From Nocardia sputorum (lineage in GTDB: Bacteria > Actinomycetota > Actinomycetes > Mycobacteriales > Mycobacteriaceae), in the NCBI RefSeq assembly GCF_027924405.1, contig NZ_AP026978.1:2728001-2792000 (forward strand): a stretch of 64,000 bases of DNA. Direction: 5' to 3'. A program made the translations under genes and the position numbers. Below, in pieces: positions 24,727-33,951 of this stretch (the first letter of the stretch is position 1; each line of letters begins with the position of its first letter). The notes beneath the pieces are model-generated. The model made no database searches and was not told the DNA's origin. It was given only the letters and a program-made list of their open reading frames with translations.

Positions 24727-25406
24727 GAACCCTCTTCCGACGCGCACACGACCATCTCCCTGACCTCGCAGCCGGGCGGCTGGCGCAGCGCGAACACCAC
24801 CGCGGCCGCGACGTCCTCGGGCTGGTTGAGTTTCGCGTCGGGCGGTGGCTTGTACTGCTCGTCACGGTCGTCGAAGAACGCGGTGTGCATTCCGCCCGGG
24901 ATCAGCAGCGTCACCCCGACGCTGCCCGCTGTCTCGGCGGCGAGCGCTCTGGTGAAGCCGACGACGCCGAATTTCGACGCGCAATAGGCGGTGGCATCAC
25001 CGACCGCCTTGATGCCGAGGGTGGAAGCACAGGTCACCACGGTTCCCTTGCTTTTCCGCAAGAACGGTAGGGCGGCACGGATGACGGCGGCGGTGCCGAA
25101 CAGGTTGACCTGCACCACGTATTCCCACTTCTTCGCGGGCACCTTGTCCAACGGGCCGCACGCATCGGTTCCGGCGGCGGTGAAGACGCCGTCGATCCGC
25201 CCACCCGCCCGCTCGGCGAGCTCGCGCACGGCTTGTTCGGCGGCGACGGTATCGGCGAGGTCGGCCCGCACGAAGTCGACGGGCGTCTCGGGCTCCACCC
25301 GATCGATCACGAAGGGACGCCCGCCGTTCTCGCGTACCGCGGCGGTGACCGCCGCGCCGAGTCCGGAAGCGCCGCCGGTGATCAGGACATTGCCGAGGGT
25401 TCGCAT
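24717..25406 (-). CDS. Short-chain dehydrogenase/reductase
   Basis: This 229-residue classical SDR has the cofactor motif GGASGLG (residues 11-17), a NAAG-like TAAGTD strand (77-81) and YCASK (Y141, K145). It belongs to the glycan operon by spacing: it starts 21 bp after hldE and its end overlaps the GT9 gene. The role is open: it could oxidise or reduce a sugar intermediate. It is far too short and differently built to be HldD, the epimerase that makes L,D-heptose. A strong AAGGAG ribosome site precedes the ATG. Confidence 0.85.
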   Translation of the reverse strand: MRTLGNVLITGGASGLGAAVTAAVRENGGRPFVIDRVEPETPVDFVRADLADTVAAEQAVRELAERAGGRIDGVFTAAGTDACGPLDKVPAKKWEYVVQVNLFGTAAVIRAALPFLRKSKGTVVTCASTLGIKAVGDATAYCASKFGVVGFTRALAAETAGSVGVTLLIPGGMHTAFFDDRDEQYKPPPDAKLNQPEDVAAAVVFALRQPPGCEVREMVVCASEEGSWP

Positions 25407-25427
25407 CGTGCTCCTTACGTTCTCGGG

Positions 25428-26810
25428 TCAGCCGCACGCCTGCGTCGCGGCGACCAGCTGGGTTGTCGAATAACCGCGAACAGTGGGAATCAGCGCGATC
25501 TCGCCGCCGTACCCGCGAACGACCGCGGCCTCCGGGAGGTCGACGCCGGTGTAGTCGCCGCCCTTGACCCAGACATCGGGGCGAAGGCGTTCCAGCAGTG
25601 CGCTCGGGGAGGATTCGTCGAACACGACGACGGCATCCACCGACGACAGTGCGATCAGCAGGCGGGCGCGGTCGCGTGCGGTGACGATCGGTCGGCGCGG
25701 CCCCTTCAAACGCCGCACCGAGGCATCGGAGTTGAGGCAGACCACCAGCGCGTCGCCCATGGCGCGAGCCTGGCGGAGCAAGCTCACGTGTCCGGGGTGC
25801 AATAGATCGAAACAGCCGCCGGTGGCCACGAGCCGGCCGCCGCGCGCCCTGACCCGCGCCGCCACCTCGAACGCCGACCCGCCCGCTTCCGTCGTGTCTT
25901 CCTCCCCGGTGGCGGTGCTGTCGCATGCGGACAACGTGGCCGCGCCGCCCGCGGCGACGAATCCGGCCGCCGCGTCCACGGCGTGCGACACCGCGTCGGC
26001 CACCGTCGACCCGTCGAAGAGTGCGGCGGTCGCGGCGGAGGCGAATCGGTCGCCCGCGCCGCAGGTATCCGAACCGACGTGCCCCGCGATCCGTATCCCG
26101 GCGGGCACCGGCACTACCGTGAGCCGCTTCCCATTGGCCAGCACCGCCCCGTTCGGACCGGTCGTGACCGCGACGGAATCCGCGGCCCACTCGTCGCGGA
26201 GGACCTTCGCCAACTCATCCGGTTCGACGTATCCCGGCGCGAACTGGCGTGCCTCCTCGAGATTCGGCGAGACCAGCGCCGCGCCCGGCGTCGGGGCGGG
26301 GCCGCGCGGATGCGGATCCCACACCACCGGCACGGACCGCGCCAGTTCGGTCAGCAGGCTGCGGATCTCCGGATGTGCGGCGACGCCCCGGCCGTAGTCC
26401 GCCACGAGGACCGCGCCGGCCGCCCGCAGTGCCCTGGTGACCGACGCGCTCACCGAGCCGCCGTCGGCGGTCCCGTCGCCGGTGTCCAGCCGCAACAGCG
26501 ACTGACCGGCGGCGCGGACGCGGGTCTTGCGTACCGTCTCGCCGCGCAGCGGCATCGGAACCACCTGGACGTACTGGTCCAGCAGGCGGGTGAGGAGTCG
26601 GCCGTCGTGGTCGTCGGCGGTCGCCGTGACCAGGGAGACCTCGGCGACCGACCGCGCGGCCAGCACGGCGGCCAGACCGGCGCCGCCCGGGCGCATCCAC
26701 CGGCGTTCCACGTCCACCACGGGCACGGGCGCCTCGGGCGACAACCGGTTGGCGACGCCCTCGATGTCGACGTCGAGCATGCTGTCGCCGATCACGACCA
26801 ACGGCTTCAT
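25428..26810 (-). CDS. hldE: Bifunctional heptose-7-phosphate kinase / heptose-1-phosphate nucleotidyltransferase (HldE-like)
   Basis: The 460-residue protein joins two domains. Residues 1-310 are a PfkB/ribokinase fold ending in DTCGAGDRF, where D254 of GAGD is the catalytic base. Residues 330-460 are a nucleotidyltransferase with HPGH (338-341) and GYSTTQLV. This is the HldE order: phosphorylation of heptose 7-phosphate at C1, then nucleotidyl transfer after GmhB removes the 7-phosphate. ADP is the expected nucleotide; this is inference. The ATG overlaps the gmhA stop (ATGA). A linker of about 20 residues (ATGEEDTTEAGG) separates the domains, as usual for the family. Confidence 0.9.
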   Translation of the reverse strand: MKPLVVIGDSMLDVDIEGVANRLSPEAPVPVVDVERRWMRPGGAGLAAVLAARSVAEVSLVTATADDHDGRLLTRLLDQYVQVVPMPLRGETVRKTRVRAAGQSLLRLDTGDGTADGGSVSASVTRALRAAGAVLVADYGRGVAAHPEIRSLLTELARSVPVVWDPHPRGPAPTPGAALVSPNLEEARQFAPGYVEPDELAKVLRDEWAADSVAVTTGPNGAVLANGKRLTVVPVPAGIRIAGHVGSDTCGAGDRFASAATAALFDGSTVADAVSHAVDAAAGFVAAGGAATLSACDSTATGEEDTTEAGGSAFEVAARVRARGGRLVATGGCFDLLHPGHVSLLRQARAMGDALVVCLNSDASVRRLKGPRRPIVTARDRARLLIALSSVDAVVVFDESSPSALLERLRPDVWVKGGDYTGVDLPEAAVVRGYGGEIALIPTVRGYSTTQLVAATQACG

Positions 26811-27370
26811 GTCGGTACCCCCAGTGCGTCGTCGAGCGCCGTGCACAGGGCGTGCACCAAGACCAGATGCACTTCCTGCACGGTGGCGGTGCTCGGCGCG
26901 TCCACGGCCACCGCGTCGTCGCAGAGGGCCGCGAGCGGATTGGGCGCGGGGCCGGTCATGGCCCAGGTGGTGACGCCGATGTCGTGCGCCGCTTTCGCCG
27001 CGGCCACCACGTTCTGGCTGCTGCCGCTGGTGGACAACAGAATGAGGACGTCGTCGGGTCTGCCGTGCGCGCGGACCTGACGCGCGAACAGCTCGGTCTC
27101 GCCGTAGTCGTTCACGATGGCGGTGCCCGCCGAGGTGTCGGCGTGCAGGGCGATCGCCGACAGCGGACGGCGATCGTTGCGGAAGCGGCCGACCAGTTCC
27201 CCCGTCAGGTGCTGCGCTTCGGCCGCGCTGCCCCCGTTGCCGCACGCGAGCAATCTGCCGCCGTTGTCCAGTACCACCGCCAGTTCTCGCCCCCATCTGC
27301 GGATACTCGGTGCGAAGCAACTGGTGCGCTCCAGCGCTGCGTGCAAAGCCGCGAAATGCTCCTCGATCAC
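26807..27370 (-). CDS. gmhA: Sedoheptulose-7-phosphate isomerase
   Basis: The 187-residue SIS-domain protein has the phosphosugar loops CGNGGSAAEAQH (43-54) and STSGSSQN (113-120). Residues H54, E58, Q165 and H173 keep the spacing of the metal and catalytic residues of E. coli GmhA (61, 65, 172, 180). It converts sedoheptulose 7-phosphate into D-glycero-manno-heptose 7-phosphate, the first committed heptose step. An AGGAGGTG ribosome site precedes the GTG at 27370, which overlaps the stop of the GT9 gene (GTGA). The stop overlaps the hldE start. This makes it a firm anchor for reading the operon as a heptose pathway. Confidence 0.92.
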   Translation of the reverse strand: MIEEHFAALHAALERTSCFAPSIRRWGRELAVVLDNGGRLLACGNGGSAAEAQHLTGELVGRFRNDRRPLSAIALHADTSAGTAIVNDYGETELFARQVRAHGRPDDVLILLSTSGSSQNVVAAAKAAHDIGVTTWAMTGPAPNPLAALCDDAVAVDAPSTATVQEVHLVLVHALCTALDDALGVPT

Positions 27371-28410
27371 CGCACACCTCCTGTCCGCAGACGCGCACGC
27401 CTGCCCGCACCGAGTTCTTCCGCCACCGTGACGACCTGCTCCGGGGAGATCGAGTCCAGGCACGGGTGCCCCACGACCGGGCATTCCCTGGCCCTGCTGC
27501 CGCGGCAGGGCGCGTGCTGGTCGCCGAGCATGGCCACCGGCACGCCGTAAGGCGCCCACCGCGCTGCGGGGACGACCGGTGCGAAGAGGGAGACCACGGG
27601 CGTCCCGACGGCCGCGGCCAGGTGCGCCGGCCCGGTGTTCGGCGCCACCACGACGCTCGCGTCGCGCAACACGGCGGCCAGCTCGGGCAGCGTGGTGGCG
27701 CCGCCGAGGTCGACGGCGTGCCGGCCGGCGACGGCGCCGGTGAGCGGCCGGTCGGCGGGTGCGCCGGTGACGACCACGCGGTGCCCGGCGCCGGTCAACG
27801 CGGCGACGATGGCCGCCGAACGGGACGAGGAGGGCTGTCGCGCCGGTACCGACGCGGCCGGATGCACCACCACGTAGCCCGGTTCGCCGGTGAGCGCGCC
27901 GACCTTCGGCAACGGCTGGCGGACGGCGAGTTTCCCGTCGTCCCCGGGGGGTAGGCGGAAACCGGCCGCCTCGGCGAGCGACAGCGCGCGCTCGGCTTCG
28001 GGCGGATCGCCTTCGACGCGATGGCGCAGATCCAGCAGCGAACCGGGGTAGTCCTCCGAGATGGCGCCGATCCAGGGGACGCCGGCCATCCGGAGCAACA
28101 GCGCCAGCGGCAACGGTGACTGGTGAAAGGACGTGAGGATCAACGCCAGGTCCAGGTCTAGCGCGCGGATCCGGTCGAGGAAGCCCTCGATGCCGGCCGC
28201 GGCGACCGCAGGGGGCTCCAGGTCGATCCACGGCGCGCACCAGGTCACGACCTGGTCCACTCCCGGCAACAGGTCGGCGGCGGCCCGGCCGCGCGGCCCG
28301 GACAACAGCGTCACCGAATCGACGTGCGCTGCCACCGCCCGCACGCACGGCCCGGCCAGCAGCACATCGCCGAAATTGTCCATGCGTGCGACCAGCGCCC
28401 GGCGTGTCAT
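27367..28410 (-). CDS. Glycosyltransferase family 9 (heptosyltransferase-like) protein, second copy
   Basis: The 347-residue protein starts RRALVARMDNFGDVLLAGPCVRAVA, the GT9 entry motif, and carries VVVHPAASVPARQPSS and APNTGPAHLAAAVGTPVVSLFAPVVPAARWAPYG in the donor domain. A Cys-rich stretch near the end (APCRGSRARECPVVGHPCLDSI) is found in heptosyltransferases of this kind. It should add a heptose or related sugar from a nucleotide donor. It is distinct from the other GT9 gene at 23776, so two linkages are likely. Both ends overlap neighbours by 4 bp (ATGA and GTGA), implying coupled translation. Confidence 0.82.
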   Translation of the reverse strand: MTRRALVARMDNFGDVLLAGPCVRAVAAHVDSVTLLSGPRGRAAADLLPGVDQVVTWCAPWIDLEPPAVAAAGIEGFLDRIRALDLDLALILTSFHQSPLPLALLLRMAGVPWIGAISEDYPGSLLDLRHRVEGDPPEAERALSLAEAAGFRLPPGDDGKLAVRQPLPKVGALTGEPGYVVVHPAASVPARQPSSSRSAAIVAALTGAGHRVVVTGAPADRPLTGAVAGRHAVDLGGATTLPELAAVLRDASVVVAPNTGPAHLAAAVGTPVVSLFAPVVPAARWAPYGVPVAMLGDQHAPCRGSRARECPVVGHPCLDSISPEQVVTVAEELGAGRRARLRTGGVR

Positions 28411-29906
28411 GGCACGCCCACCATCGCCAGCCGTACGGCTTCGGGCAGGTCCTGCGCCACGGTCGCTTCGCGGCGTGCGCGGTGCACCTCCTCGGGAAGG
28501 GTTCGCGCCGTCGGCACCAGGATCGCGCGGGCGCCCGCGGCCTGCGCGGCGGCGATGTCGGCGCCGGTATCGCCGATGACCACGCATCTGTCGACGTCGA
28601 CGCCGAGTTCCGCCGCGGCTCGCCGGATCAGGCCCGGCTCGGGTTTGCGGCACCCGCAGCCGTCGCCTTCGCCGTGCACGCACACCTGCCATGTGGCGAA
28701 CGGTCCGAGCAACTCCTCGACGCGGGAATTCACCGCGGCGAGCTGTTCGCGGCTGATCAATCCGCGCGCGACGCCGGATTGGTTGCTCACGATGCCGAGC
28801 TGGACGCCGGCCGCGCGCACCTTCCGGAGCGCGTCGACGGCCCCCGGCACCGGCTGGACCTTGGTGGGATCGGCGAGGTAGGGGACATCGACGATGAGGG
28901 TGTCGTCGCGGTCGAACAGCAACGCCAGCGGCGAGGCGTGGGAGGCGTTCCGGTGGCGCAGCTCGCCGCGCAGGCGATGCCAGCACGCAGCGGGTGGGAT
29001 CAGCGCGCTGCTCACCGTCATCCGGCCGATCTCGCCGGGCGTGCGCGGACCCGGCGCGATTCTGCGCGCGGCGAATTGGCCGGTCGACGCCAGCCAGACC
29101 GCGGCGAACGCCAGGGCGGGGCGCAGGCGGCCCGCGAGGCCGAGCGCCGCGGCCGCCGCGCCTGCCGCCGTGGTGAGCGCGTGCCGGGGCAGCAGCCCCT
29201 TGTCCTCGCCGATGCGCTGCCGCCACCGAGCGCCGTACTTCCGCCGCAGCAACGCGTTGTCGGCGTTCCCGCGCTGTGCGCGCACACTCGCCATGGGCCC
29301 CGATGCGCGGAGCGGATGGCGAGTGCTGCGTCGTCCGGCCGCGATGACGTACCCCGCGAGGCAGACCCGCAGCGCCAGGTCGGCATCCTCGCGGAACGCC
29401 CGCGGGAACCGTTCGTCGAACCCACCGACCGCGACCAGCGCGGACCTGCGGTAGGCCATGTCCGCGGTGATCCACCGCGCCGTGGCCAGCCGTGCGATTC
29501 CCCGTTCCGCGTCGGTCGGCTTGCGGTGCTCGGGCAGCGGAACCTCGATCCGGGCCGTGGACGCCGCCGTGTTCTCGTCGAGCTCCCGCAAGTCGTCGGC
29601 CAAGCGGGCAGGCCAATCCGGCGGAGTGAGCACGTCGTCGTCCAAGAACGCGATCCACGCGCCCGAGGCGGCCTGCCACCCCGCGTTCCGCGCCGCGGCG
29701 GGCCCACGGCCGCCCGAGCGGATGACCCGCACCGGCGGCACGGTCTCGGGCAGCGGCAGGTCGCCGGTGCCGGGCCGGTCGTCGACGACGATGAGCTCGC
29801 GTGGCTTCGGACCCGTCGCGGCCGCCAGCGACTCGAGCAGCGTCCGAAGACTTTCTCGGCCGGTGGTCGGGATGACGATGCTGTAGTCCACGGTCTGGCC
29901 GTTCAT
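28407..29906 (-). CDS. GT2 glycosyltransferase fused to a GmhB-like heptose-bisphosphate phosphatase
   Basis: The 499-residue protein combines two enzymes. Residues 1-240 are a GT-A glycosyltransferase with YSIVIPTTGR at the start and DDD (89-91, LDDDVLTPPDW); residues 250-325 are a linker rich in Ala. Residues 329-499 are a HAD-III phosphatase: LLFDRDDTL (nucleophile D332, D334), SNQSG, and the GmhB zinc loop C409-x-H411 ... C417-x-C419. GmhB removes the 7-phosphate of heptose 1,7-bisphosphate, the step missing between the two HldE reactions. The fusion therefore supplies the third pathway enzyme and a transferase in one chain. Starts and stops overlap the neighbours by 4 bp. Confidence 0.88.
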   Translation of the reverse strand: MNGQTVDYSIVIPTTGRESLRTLLESLAAATGPKPRELIVVDDRPGTGDLPLPETVPPVRVIRSGGRGPAAARNAGWQAASGAWIAFLDDDVLTPPDWPARLADDLRELDENTAASTARIEVPLPEHRKPTDAERGIARLATARWITADMAYRRSALVAVGGFDERFPRAFREDADLALRVCLAGYVIAAGRRSTRHPLRASGPMASVRAQRGNADNALLRRKYGARWRQRIGEDKGLLPRHALTTAAGAAAAALGLAGRLRPALAFAAVWLASTGQFAARRIAPGPRTPGEIGRMTVSSALIPPAACWHRLRGELRHRNASHASPLALLFDRDDTLIVDVPYLADPTKVQPVPGAVDALRKVRAAGVQLGIVSNQSGVARGLISREQLAAVNSRVEELLGPFATWQVCVHGEGDGCGCRKPEPGLIRRAAAELGVDVDRCVVIGDTGADIAAAQAAGARAILVPTARTLPEEVHRARREATVAQDLPEAVRLAMVGVP

Positions 29907-31525
29907 GCGCGGCGGACCATGAACGGACCGAGAGCGAGCAGATCGATCGGCGCGGAACCGAAGCACTCCAGGGCGTCGCGGGGCGAATCCACCATCGGCC
30001 TGCCCGCGGTGTTCAAGCTCGTGTTGACCACCACGGGCAAGCCGGTGCGCCGGTCGAACTCCGACAACATCCGCGCCAGGACGGGATTGTCGGCGGGATC
30101 GACGGTCTGCACCCGCGCGGTGCCGTCCACATGGGTCACGGCGGGGATCCGCGCGCGCCACTGCGGCGCGACGTCGTGGACGAACAACATGTACGGGCTC
30201 GGCAACGGCCCGCGTTCGAAGATCTCGGCTGCCCGGTCGGCCAGCACCATCGGCGCGAGCGGCCGGAACTGCTCGCGCCCTTTCACGTCGTTGAGGCGCT
30301 CGAGATTCGCCGACCGGCCCGGATGGGCGAGCAGCGAGCGATGTCCGAGCGCGCGCGGGCCGAATTCGGCCCGGCCCTGGAACCAGGCCACCACCTGGTC
30401 TTCCGCGAGCGCTTGGGCCACGTCGGCCGCGATGTCCGCGGATTTCGTGTAGCGGACCTTGGCCGTGCGCAGCACGGTCTCCAGCTCCGCGTCGGTCCAT
30501 TCGCGGCCGAGATCGGCTCCGCGCATCGGGGTGACCCGCTCGCCGAATTCGGCCGCCAATTGCAGCGCGGCGCCGAGCGCGGTGCCCGCGTCGCCCGAGG
30601 CCGGTTGGACCCAGACCCGGTCGTAGGGGCCTTCGGCGTGCAGCCGGGTGTTGGCCACGCAGTTCAGCGCGATGCCACCGGCCAGCGTGAGGTTCTGCTG
30701 ACCGGTCTGGCGATGCAGCCACGAGGTCAATTCGAGCAACACGTCCTCGAGCCGGCGCTGGACGCTCGCGGCGAGGTCGGCATGGTCCGGGCCGGGCGCA
30801 CCCGCGGTCACCGCGGGTGCGAACTCCGACCAGTCCACGGGTTCGGTGCGGAAACCGCCATCCCTGGTGGTGTACACGAGTTCGCGGAACCGATCGAGGA
30901 ACCGCGGGGTGCCGTAGGAGGCGAGAGCCATCACCTTGTATTCGTCGCTCGACCGGGTGAATCCGAGATGTTCGGTGAGGTCCTCGTACATCAGCCCGAG
31001 CGAGTGCGGCAGCTGCTGGGCGGCCAGTTCCACGAACTTGCCGTCCCGGTATTCCCCGGCCAGATAGGACTGACTCTCGCCGCGGCCGTCGGCCACCAGC
31101 ACCGCCGAATCGCCCGACGGGGCCGCGAGCGCGGCGGACGCGGCATGCGCCAGATGATGCCGCACGAAACGCACGATCGATGGATCGAGGCCGGGCAGTG
31201 CGGCCGTGAGAAACGCGGGTGCGCGGAAAGCGTAATCGGTTCTGGTATTTTCGCTTTTCTGATCGAGACCGCCGAGCGAATGGTCGACCAGGCGCGGGTC
31301 ATAGGAATAGCCCACCGCGTCGAGCTGCTCGGGACGCAATCCCGCTCGTTCCAGGCACCACGCGGCCGCTTGCTCGGGGAGCTCCCACGCGGAGAACGGC
31401 ACCGGCCGCTTGCCGTGCTTACGCCGAGTGAACCGCTCTTCCTCGGCGGCCGCGACGATTTCGCCGTCCACGATCAGGGCCGCAGCAGGATCATGAAATA
31501 TCGCGTTTATTCCGAGAATGCGCAC
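29903..31525 (-). CDS. NodU/CmcH-family carbamoyltransferase
   Basis: The 540-residue protein has the N-terminal motif ILGINAIFHDPAAAL, the HHLAHAASA motif (H123, H124, H127) of the carbamoyl-adenylate site, and the C-terminal FGPRALGHRSLLAHP and NTSLNTAGRPMV segments. The family moves a carbamoyl group from carbamoyl phosphate, via carbamoyl-AMP, to a hydroxyl, as in Nod factors, cephamycin and aminoglycosides. Here the acceptor is probably a sugar made by this operon. The GTG at 31525 follows AAAGGCGG. A 119-bp gap to the UXS-like gene, containing GACATATGTC at 31572-31581, may hold an internal promoter. Confidence 0.9.
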   Translation of the reverse strand: MRILGINAIFHDPAAALIVDGEIVAAAEEERFTRRKHGKRPVPFSAWELPEQAAAWCLERAGLRPEQLDAVGYSYDPRLVDHSLGGLDQKSENTRTDYAFRAPAFLTAALPGLDPSIVRFVRHHLAHAASAALAAPSGDSAVLVADGRGESQSYLAGEYRDGKFVELAAQQLPHSLGLMYEDLTEHLGFTRSSDEYKVMALASYGTPRFLDRFRELVYTTRDGGFRTEPVDWSEFAPAVTAGAPGPDHADLAASVQRRLEDVLLELTSWLHRQTGQQNLTLAGGIALNCVANTRLHAEGPYDRVWVQPASGDAGTALGAALQLAAEFGERVTPMRGADLGREWTDAELETVLRTAKVRYTKSADIAADVAQALAEDQVVAWFQGRAEFGPRALGHRSLLAHPGRSANLERLNDVKGREQFRPLAPMVLADRAAEIFERGPLPSPYMLFVHDVAPQWRARIPAVTHVDGTARVQTVDPADNPVLARMLSEFDRRTGLPVVVNTSLNTAGRPMVDSPRDALECFGSAPIDLLALGPFMVRRA

Positions 31526-31644
31526 GGGCCGCCTTTCTGTTCGAGACGCGGGACCTGCCGGTCTACCCGCTGACATATGTCTGGCGCTACCCGCTGAAGT
31601 CACGACTAAACCGATGCGCCGCCCGGCGCCCATCAGCGCGGCGA

Positions 31645-32604
31645 CTACCGAGCCGGTTCCGCCGCGCGTCCGGCGAACCAGTCGATCGTGCGGCGCAACC
31701 CCTCCACCCGGGTGATCACCGGCCACCAGCCCAATTCCCGTCGAGCCAGCGAGATGTCCGGGCACCGTCGTTTCGGGTCGTCGACCGCCCCGTCGACGTA
31801 CGTCACGACGGACCGGCTGCCGGTCAGCGACAGGATTTCCGCCGCGAGGCAGCGCACGGAGAGTTCGTGCGGATTGCCGATATTCACCGGTCCCGGATAA
31901 TCCGTGGCCGCCAGCGCGAGCAGCCCGCGCACCGTGTCGTCGACATAACACAGTGAGCGCGTCTGCTCACCGGTTCCGGCGATGGTCAGCGGCGCGTCCG
32001 ACAAGGCCTGTGCGATAAAGGTGGGCACCATACGACCGTCGTCGGTGCGCATGCACGGACCGTAGGTGTTGAAAATTCGGGCAATTCCGGTATTCACGCC
32101 TCTTTCCCGGCGAAATGCCATGGTCAAAGCTTCGGCATACCGCTTCGCTTCGTCGTAGACGCTGCGCGGACCGACGGGATTGACATGACCCCAGTAATTC
32201 TCGGTCTGCGGATGGACGGCCGGGTCACCGTAGACCTCGCTGGTCGACGCGAGCACGAAACGGGCGCCATGGCGCTCCGCCAGATCGAGGGCGTTCGCGG
32301 TCCCGAGCGAACCGGCTCGCAGCGTCTCGATCGGCAGCCGGAGGTAATCGGGAGGCGACGCGGCCGACGCGAGATGGAAGACCACGTCGAAGGCGCCCAC
32401 CACGGGCAGCGGTTCGGTGACGTCGTGCCGCCGCAGATCGAAGCCGGGCCGGTCGAGCAGCCGGGCGACGTTGTCCGGAGTCGACGTGGCGAAATTGTCG
32501 AGCGCGACCACGGCGGTGCCCGCGTCGAGCAGTTGTTCACACAGGTGCGAGCCGACGAAACCGCAACCGCCGGTGACCAACGCGCGTTCACAGGGTTCGG
32601 ACAC
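31645..32604 (-). CDS. UDP-glucuronate decarboxylase-like extended SDR
   Basis: The 319-residue protein has TGGCGFVGSHL (11-21), the DNFATSTPDNV loop, SVYDEAKRYAE (Y150, K154) and RIFNTYGPCMRTDDGRMVP. This combination is typical of UDP-xylose synthase (UXS) and close relatives that oxidise C4, decarboxylate and reduce UDP-glucuronate. With ugd in the same operon the flow UDP-glucose to UDP-glucuronate to UDP-xylose is plausible. dTDP-glucose dehydratases look related, so the exact reaction is not certain. It is 8 bp downstream of the GT4 gene, clearly in the same transcript. Confidence 0.82.
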   Translation of the reverse strand: MSEPCERALVTGGCGFVGSHLCEQLLDAGTAVVALDNFATSTPDNVARLLDRPGFDLRRHDVTEPLPVVGAFDVVFHLASAASPPDYLRLPIETLRAGSLGTANALDLAERHGARFVLASTSEVYGDPAVHPQTENYWGHVNPVGPRSVYDEAKRYAEALTMAFRRERGVNTGIARIFNTYGPCMRTDDGRMVPTFIAQALSDAPLTIAGTGEQTRSLCYVDDTVRGLLALAATDYPGPVNIGNPHELSVRCLAAEILSLTGSRSVVTYVDGAVDDPKRRCPDISLARRELGWWPVITRVEGLRRTIDWFAGRAAEPAR

Positions 32605-32612
32605 GGCGCCGC

Positions 32613-33920
32613 CTACCCGTGGCCGTTCGCGCGAGCACCGTGACCCATCGCCGGTGACCCGGTGGGAAGCCCGTCGTTCCCGGTGGGGTCGAGCGCACGG
32701 CCGTCCGTGGGCCCGCTTCCGTTCCCCGCGCGCACGGCCGGGGCGGTCACCCTGCGATACGCGTGCAGGGTCTCCGCGGCGATACGGTCCCAGGAGTAGC
32801 GCGCCTCGACCCGCTCACGTCCGGCCTGACCGTACTTCCGCCTGATCTCCGGCGCGGCCAGCAGATCCCGGACGGCGTCGGCCAGTTGCGCGGGCTCGTG
32901 CGGGGGGACCAGCCTGCCGGTCACACCGTCGACGACGGTGTCGATGAGGCCCCCGACCGCGGCGGCCACCACGGGAACGGCGCAGGCCATCGCTTCCAGC
33001 GGTGTGATGCCGAACGGTTCGTACCACGGCGTGCACACGGCGACGTCGGCCGACCTGAGCAGCGGCGCCATTCGTGTCCTCGGGACCTGGCCCAGCATGT
33101 GGAGCCGGTTTCGCACGCCGAGTTCGTCGGCCAGCTCCAGCAGCCTCCTGCCTTCCGGGTCGTCGGCGACGTCGCCGTCGTCCGGGCCGCCGACCAACAC
33201 CAGCTCGGTGTCCGGCAGAGCGGCCAGTGCGGTGATCGCGGTGTCGAAACCCTTGCGGGGCACCAACCGGCCCACGCTGACCATCCGGTGCTCGGCCGAC
33301 CTCGGTGCGCTCGCCCCGTGGGGGGTGAACTGCTCGAGGTCGACGCCGCAGGGAATCACCGATGTCCTGGACTGCGGCACGCCTATTCTGGCCAGTTCGA
33401 AAACCTCGTCGGTGCAGGTGGCGATGATGCGATCGGCGCGTTCGGCGATCGATTGCTCGAGGCGTACGCGGTCGGCCGGGCTGGTGTCGTCGGCTCCTTG
33501 GTGGCGGCGTTTCACCACCCCCAGCGCGTGGAAGGTCTGGACGACCGGGATGCCTGTGGGCCCAGCGGCCTGGAGGGCGGCCAAGCCGGACATCCAGAAG
33601 TGCGCGTGCACCACATCGGGGCGGCAGTCTCGCCACTGCTGTTGCAGGAAAGCGCCGAATTCGCTTATATGGGGCAGCAATTCGTCCTTCGGCAGCGGGT
33701 GGGCAGGCCCGGCCGGGACATGGATCACGCGATAGCCCTGTGCGGCGGTGACAGCATGCGGAGCCTGCGCGTCGTCGCGCCGCGTGTAGACGGTGACTTC
33801 GTGCCCCTGGCGGCACAGAGCCGCGGACAGCTCCGCGACATGGACGTTCTGCCCCCCGGCATCGACGCCGCCCAGCACGGCTAGCGGACTGGCGTGTTCG
33901 GACACCATCGCGATCTTCAT
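32613..33920 (-). CDS. GT4-family glycosyltransferase (MshA/sucrose-phosphate-synthase-like)
   Basis: The 435-residue protein opens MKIAMVSEHASPLAVLGGVDAGGQNVHVAEL, in which GGxxAGGQNVHV is the acceptor-side signature of MshA-like GT4 enzymes. The donor domain has VSVGRLVPRKGFD and the EPFGITPLEAMACAVPVV motif with the EX7E pair. The last 45 residues (APAVRAGNGSGPTDGRAL onward) are a low-complexity tail. MshA makes the mycothiol precursor, but the location in a glycan operon argues for a different acceptor. It starts 31 bp after the preceding gene and ends 8 bp before the UXS-like gene. Confidence 0.82.
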   Translation of the reverse strand: MKIAMVSEHASPLAVLGGVDAGGQNVHVAELSAALCRQGHEVTVYTRRDDAQAPHAVTAAQGYRVIHVPAGPAHPLPKDELLPHISEFGAFLQQQWRDCRPDVVHAHFWMSGLAALQAAGPTGIPVVQTFHALGVVKRRHQGADDTSPADRVRLEQSIAERADRIIATCTDEVFELARIGVPQSRTSVIPCGVDLEQFTPHGASAPRSAEHRMVSVGRLVPRKGFDTAITALAALPDTELVLVGGPDDGDVADDPEGRRLLELADELGVRNRLHMLGQVPRTRMAPLLRSADVAVCTPWYEPFGITPLEAMACAVPVVAAAVGGLIDTVVDGVTGRLVPPHEPAQLADAVRDLLAAPEIRRKYGQAGRERVEARYSWDRIAAETLHAYRRVTAPAVRAGNGSGPTDGRALDPTGNDGLPTGSPAMGHGARANGHG

Positions 33921-33951
33921 GATTCCGCCTTCTCTCTCCGGGACCCTGCCT

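Noticed and set aside
24717..25406. SDR gene as the missing HldD epimerase
   Set aside because: HldD is an extended SDR of about 310-330 residues with a substrate domain; this is a 229-residue classical SDR with YCASK and no such domain.
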